64,000 bases of DNA from Fluviicola taffensis DSM 16823 (lineage in GTDB: Bacteria > Bacteroidota > Bacteroidia > Flavobacteriales_D > Crocinitomicaceae). The stretch covers positions 4,464,001 to 4,528,000 of the forward strand of contig NC_015321.1 in the NCBI RefSeq assembly GCF_000194605.1. The letters run 5' to 3'. A model generated the notes under the pieces. The model saw only the letters and a list, made by a program, of their open reading frames with translations. It ran no database searches and was not told the origin of the DNA. Shown in pieces: positions 62,561 to 64,000 of the stretch; the stretch's first letter is position 1, and every line of letters begins with the position of its first letter. A program made the position numbers and the translations under genes.

Positions 62561-64000
62561 ATGAAAAAGTTACTTACACTTGTTGCTCTTACAGCAATTA
62601 CAGGAGTTTACGGACAAATCGATCGTTCTGTAAGACCCGCTGCAGCTGCGGCACCAACAATTAATATTAAGAATTCGGAGGTTTTCAAATTGAATAACGG
62701 AATTACAGTCATTCTTTCAGAAAATCATAAATTACCACGTGTTTCTTTCTCTTTAACAATGGGAGCTTCTCCTATGATTGAAGGTTCTAAAGCTGGAACA
62801 AACAATCTGATGGGAGAGTTATTGACTTCTGGTACTACAAAGCGTTCGAAAGACGTACTAGACAAAGAAGTGGATAATATGGGAGCTTCATTAAATGCAA
62901 ATGGACATTCGATTTATTTTTCTTGTTTGACAAAACACTTGGAAACAGGTTTAGATATCATGCAAGATGTGGCAATGAATCCTGCATTTCCAGAAAGCGA
63001 ATTTGAACGCATTAAAAAACAAAATGAATCTGGATTACTATCTGCTAAATCAGATCCAAGTACAATGGCTTCGAATGCGGAAACAAAGATTGATTTCCCA
63101 AATCACCCGCTAGGTGAAGTAATGGATGAAGCTTCTTTGGCTGCAATTACATTAGATGATGTAAAAAATAGCTACAAGAAAGTATTCACTCCAAACGGAT
63201 CTTACTTGGTAATTGTTGGAGATATCACCAAAGAAAACGCACTAAAATTGGCTGAAAAGTACTTTGGTGCTTGGAAAGGAAGTCCTGTTTACAAAGAAGA
63301 CTTTGGAAACGGATTGAAAGCAAAAGGAAACCGTGTGATTTTTGTTCCTAAACCTGGAGCAGTTCAATCAGTTATTTCAATTACTTTCCCAATTGAAATG
63401 AAACCTGGAGCAGATGACCAAATTGCCTTAAATGTGATGAACAGTATTCTAGGAGGTGGATCTTTTGGAGCTCGTATCATGCAGAACTTACGTGAAGATA
63501 AAGCATATACTTATGGGGCTTATACTTCTTTTGAAGTAACAAGAGATGGAAGTTGGTTTGGAACTTCAGGAAGCTTTAGAAATGAAGTGACCGATTCTGC
63601 AATTACTGAAATTCTGAATGAGATTACTAAAATAAGTGATAGTTACGTGACAGATGATGAATTGAACTTAGCAAAATCTGCAATGGCAGGTGGTTTCGCT
63701 CGTTCATTGGAAAGCCCTCAAACAATTGCTCGTTTCGCACTGAATATCATTCGTGAAAACTTAGCTGCTGATTATTACCAAACTTATTTGAAGAAATTGG
63801 AATCAGTTAGCAAAGACGATGTATTAACAGTTGCTCAAAAATATTTCAAAGGCGGATTCAATATCGTAGTTGTTGGTAATGAGGAAATTCTTCCAAAATT
63901 GAAAGCTTTTGACAGTGACGGAGTGATTGAAAAATTAGATGCTTTCGGAAATCCTGTGAAGGAAATGAAAAAAGCAGATATTACAGCTGATCAATTAATT
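62561..64000 (+). CDS. M16-family protein, non-catalytic partner (3' incomplete)
   Basis: 480 residues visible; the reading frame is open at the right edge. The signal peptide is MKKLLTLVALTAITGVYGQ. The fold is M16 ('FKLNNGITVILSENHKLPRV', 'LNVMNSILGGGSFGARIMQN', 'LREDKAYTYGAYTSFEVTRD'), but the position of HxxEH is occupied by 'NNLMGELLTSGTTKR', so zinc cannot bind. It starts 11 bases after the active M16 gene. The usual reading is that it supplies the substrate-binding half of a heterodimer. Confidence 0.88.
   Translation, partial: MKKLLTLVALTAITGVYGQIDRSVRPAAAAAPTINIKNSEVFKLNNGITVILSENHKLPRVSFSLTMGASPMIEGSKAGTNNLMGELLTSGTTKRSKDVLDKEVDNMGASLNANGHSIYFSCLTKHLETGLDIMQDVAMNPAFPESEFERIKKQNESGLLSAKSDPSTMASNAETKIDFPNHPLGEVMDEASLAAITLDDVKNSYKKVFTPNGSYLVIVGDITKENALKLAEKYFGAWKGSPVYKEDFGNGLKAKGNRVIFVPKPGAVQSVISITFPIEMKPGADDQIALNVMNSILGGGSFGARIMQNLREDKAYTYGAYTSFEVTRDGSWFGTSGSFRNEVTDSAITEILNEITKISDSYVTDDELNLAKSAMAGGFARSLESPQTIARFALNIIRENLAADYYQTYLKKLESVSKDDVLTVAQKYFKGGFNIVVVGNEEILPKLKAFDSDGVIEKLDAFGNPVKEMKKADITADQLI

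Overview
The window looks like chromosome of a Bacteroidota bacterium, most likely Flavobacteriales close to Fluviicola/Crocinitomicaceae (inferred from gene content, no search run). Supporting signs are type IX secretion (T9SS) proteins with C-terminal sorting domains, a PorP/SprF protein, a type III glutamine synthetase, an S46 dipeptidyl-peptidase, a GH92 mannosidase, low GC, and a textbook Bacteroidota promoter (TTTG-N19-TAnnTTTG) before rpsP. No rRNA, tRNA or CRISPR array was seen.

Layout. 1-10.9 kb: a four-gene + strand surface operon (giant LamG protein cut by the left edge, type B T9SS cargo protein, PorP/SprF, OmpA). 11.1-16.9 kb: two paralogous small exported proteins, a DoxX-like membrane protein, a LuxR-type response regulator, an exported protein, an ECF sigma factor and its probable anti-sigma partner. 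16.9-26 kb: adenylate cyclase/HD signalling protein, T9SS cargo, ispH, glnN, two unknown genes and gcvT.

26.3-45.9 kb is the accessory region and the main discovery. About twenty small genes all lie on the + strand and are separated by attC-like sites. At least six segments begin with GTTnnnnn and end, just after their gene, with its exact or near-exact reverse complement. That is what a linearised integron gene cassette must show. The cargo includes a Crp-like regulator, alpha/beta hydrolases, a PIN-like nuclease, an ankyrin protein, several exported proteins, an SRPBCC protein, an NTF2-like protein, adenylate-kinase-like proteins and a KilA-N fragment. One putative module joins an AIPR protein, a DUF3010 (RNase H-like) protein and a Ser/Thr kinase, and may be a defence system. 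An IS1182-like element sits inside one attC. Three copies of a ~160-215 bp leader repeat end exactly at cassette cores. No integrase is visible, so this is an integrase-less cluster within the window.

46-64 kb returns to housekeeping: S46 peptidase, a GH92/ROK glycan operon, an HD hydrolase, a beta-barrel protein, rpsP-rimM-trmN6, a thioredoxin-like protein, a DUF4494-pdxH-M16 operon, an unknown exported protein, and an M16 peptidase pair whose second gene runs off the right edge.
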